Assembly (NCBI GenBank): GCA_022842845.1 | Contig: JALHOT010000004.1 | Coordinates: 154,449-218,448 of the forward strand | DNA: 64,000 nucleotides | Direction: 5' to 3' | From: Cyclobacteriaceae bacterium | GTDB taxonomy: Bacteria > Bacteroidota > Bacteroidia > Cytophagales > Cyclobacteriaceae | Shown here: positions 63,062 to 64,000 of the stretch, piece by piece | Position numbering within the stretch: position 1 is the stretch's first letter | How the letters are laid out: each line of letters starts with the position of its first letter | Translations under genes and position numbers: made by a program | The notes under the pieces: generated by a model | The model's input: the letters and a program-made list of their open reading frames with translations, nothing else | Database searches by the model: none | Told to the model about the DNA's origin: nothing

Positions 63062-64000
63062 ATGTCATTTGATTTGTATAAAACAAGCAGCCGCATTGTT
63101 GTAACCTGTAATAAGCGCATTGCTCCTTTTCTGGAACAAGAAATCAGGGATCTGGGGTACCAGCCCGATGGTGTTTACCCTACCCGCATAGAACTAACCG
63201 GTACTATGCTGGACTGCATTCGCCTTAATCTTAATCTGCGCTGCGCCAGCCAGGTACATTTTTCAATTAAGCAGTTTCATGCAAAAAATGGTGACGAGCT
63301 TTATCGTGCCTTAGAAGAAATTTCCTGGGAATACATTATTCCAAAAGAAGGCTACTTTTCTGTTACCTGTAATGTGGACACACCCAGCATCAACAACACC
63401 ATGTTCGTTAATGTAAAGGTAAAAGATGCTATCGTTGATCGTATCAGGCATAAGACAGGCGTGCGCCCTAACAGTGGTCCTAATCTGGATAAGGCAGCCG
63501 TTTATTTATACTGGAAGGATGTGGAAGCCGAAATCTTTATTGATACTTCGGGTGAGACCCTTTCTAAACATGGTTACAGAAAAATACCGGGCAAGGCACC
63601 CATGTTGGAAGCTTTAGTGGCGGCAACATTGTATGCTACCAAATGGGATCGTACTTCGCCATTTATCAATCCTATGTGTGGTTCTGGTACTATTGCCGTG
63701 GAGGCAGCCCTGATGGCTACCCAGCGAAAGCCTGGTCTGTTCAGAAGAAATTACTCTTTCATGCATTTTGTTGGTTTTGAAATCGGTAATTATCATAGAG
63801 AATTTCAGAAGTTAAAAGATCAGGTAAGAGAAGTGCCCGGCTTATTAATTCAGGCGACCGATATAAGTGAAGATGCTGTTAATGTAACCAAGATCAATGC
63901 TGAGATTGCAGGTGTGGCCAACTACATCAAAACCAAAAGATGTGATTTTGCGGAAACACCAATACCAGAAGAAGCAGGAGGTATTGTTTATTTTAATCCA
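63062..64000 (+). CDS. THUMP-domain class I RNA methyltransferase, RlmL N-terminal-like (3' end missing)
   Basis: Open frame to the end of the window (313 codons). THUMP RNA-binding domain (about 10-165) with NKRIAPFLEQEIRDLGYQ and ISWEYIIPKEGYFSVTC. The methyltransferase part has the SAM motif INPMCGSGTIAVEAALMA, then ATDISEDAVNVTKINAE, and reaches the catalytic NPPY-type loop (YFNP) at the window edge. Like RlmL/YpsC it should methylate 23S rRNA guanine. ATG 63062 is taken; an in-frame ATG at 63026 would add 12 residues. Confidence 0.92.
   Translation, partial: MSFDLYKTSSRIVVTCNKRIAPFLEQEIRDLGYQPDGVYPTRIELTGTMLDCIRLNLNLRCASQVHFSIKQFHAKNGDELYRALEEISWEYIIPKEGYFSVTCNVDTPSINNTMFVNVKVKDAIVDRIRHKTGVRPNSGPNLDKAAVYLYWKDVEAEIFIDTSGETLSKHGYRKIPGKAPMLEALVAATLYATKWDRTSPFINPMCGSGTIAVEAALMATQRKPGLFRRNYSFMHFVGFEIGNYHREFQKLKDQVREVPGLLIQATDISEDAVNVTKINAEIAGVANYIKTKRCDFAETPIPEEAGGIVYFNP

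Overview
The window comes from a Bacteroidota chromosome, most likely of the order Cytophagales. Four things point there. Several promoters match the Bacteroidota form (TTG, about 19 nt, TAnnTTTG) rather than the E. coli form. The tmRNA tag reads GETTYAMAA. Large FtsX/MacB-type permeases stand without their own ATPase. Families such as DUF2851, DUF3078 and TPR-histidine kinases are present. Gene density is high, and I see no prophage, CRISPR array, rRNA or tRNA. The only mobile-element trace is a doubtful one.

Region by region. 1-3.7 kb: an ABC-type permease facing a membrane-anchored alpha/beta hydrolase. 3.8-19.6 kb: a complete division and cell wall (dcw) cluster in the order mraZ, rsmH, ftsL-like, ftsI, murE, mraY, murD, ftsW, murG, murC, ftsQ, ftsA, ftsZ. 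A promoter buried in 10-bp-phased MraZ boxes precedes it and stacked hairpins close it. murB, murF and ddl are absent. The MurE DNPR motif indicates meso-diaminopimelate peptidoglycan. 19.6-24.9 kb: a lipase-like hydrolase, a DedA protein, an aldo/keto reductase, a periplasmic OmpA-like protein, and an ABC ATPase followed by a TolC-type outer membrane protein. 25-31.3 kb: asnS, rpoN, a PAP2-like membrane protein, a PaaG-like enoyl-CoA hydratase, a patatin, and an ECF sigma factor overlapping a small membrane protein. 31.4-37.7 kb: a second FtsX-type permease, an NFACT/RqcH-like protein, a PhnP-like metallo-hydrolase and miaA. 37.7-42.9 kb: envelope proteins (a small secreted protein that shares a motif with its OmpA neighbour; an Ig-Ig-DM13 lipoprotein paired with a beta-barrel), a TerB-like protein and a membrane DnaJ/TPR protein. 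43-48.4 kb: gapA divergent from fabF, then a TPR-histidine kinase. 48.5-50.9 kb: tmRNA (ssrA) and dnaX, the latter interrupted at a run of ten A. 50.8-64 kb: a HerA/DUF853 ATPase, a DUF3078 protein, a lone response regulator, a lytic transglycosylase / O-methyltransferase (frameshifted) / M16 peptidase operon, a nucleoside phosphorylase, a NeuD-like acyltransferase, a GT-C-like membrane protein, DUF2851, pyrF, and the start of a THUMP-domain rRNA methyltransferase that runs off the end.

Most of the window is housekeeping. The points most worth checking are the A10 slippery run in dnaX, the MraZ operator overlapping a Bacteroidota promoter, a 10-nt leader word shared by mraZ, ftsA and ftsZ, hairpin repeats in the few gaps of the dcw cluster, and the DM13 lipoprotein/barrel pair.
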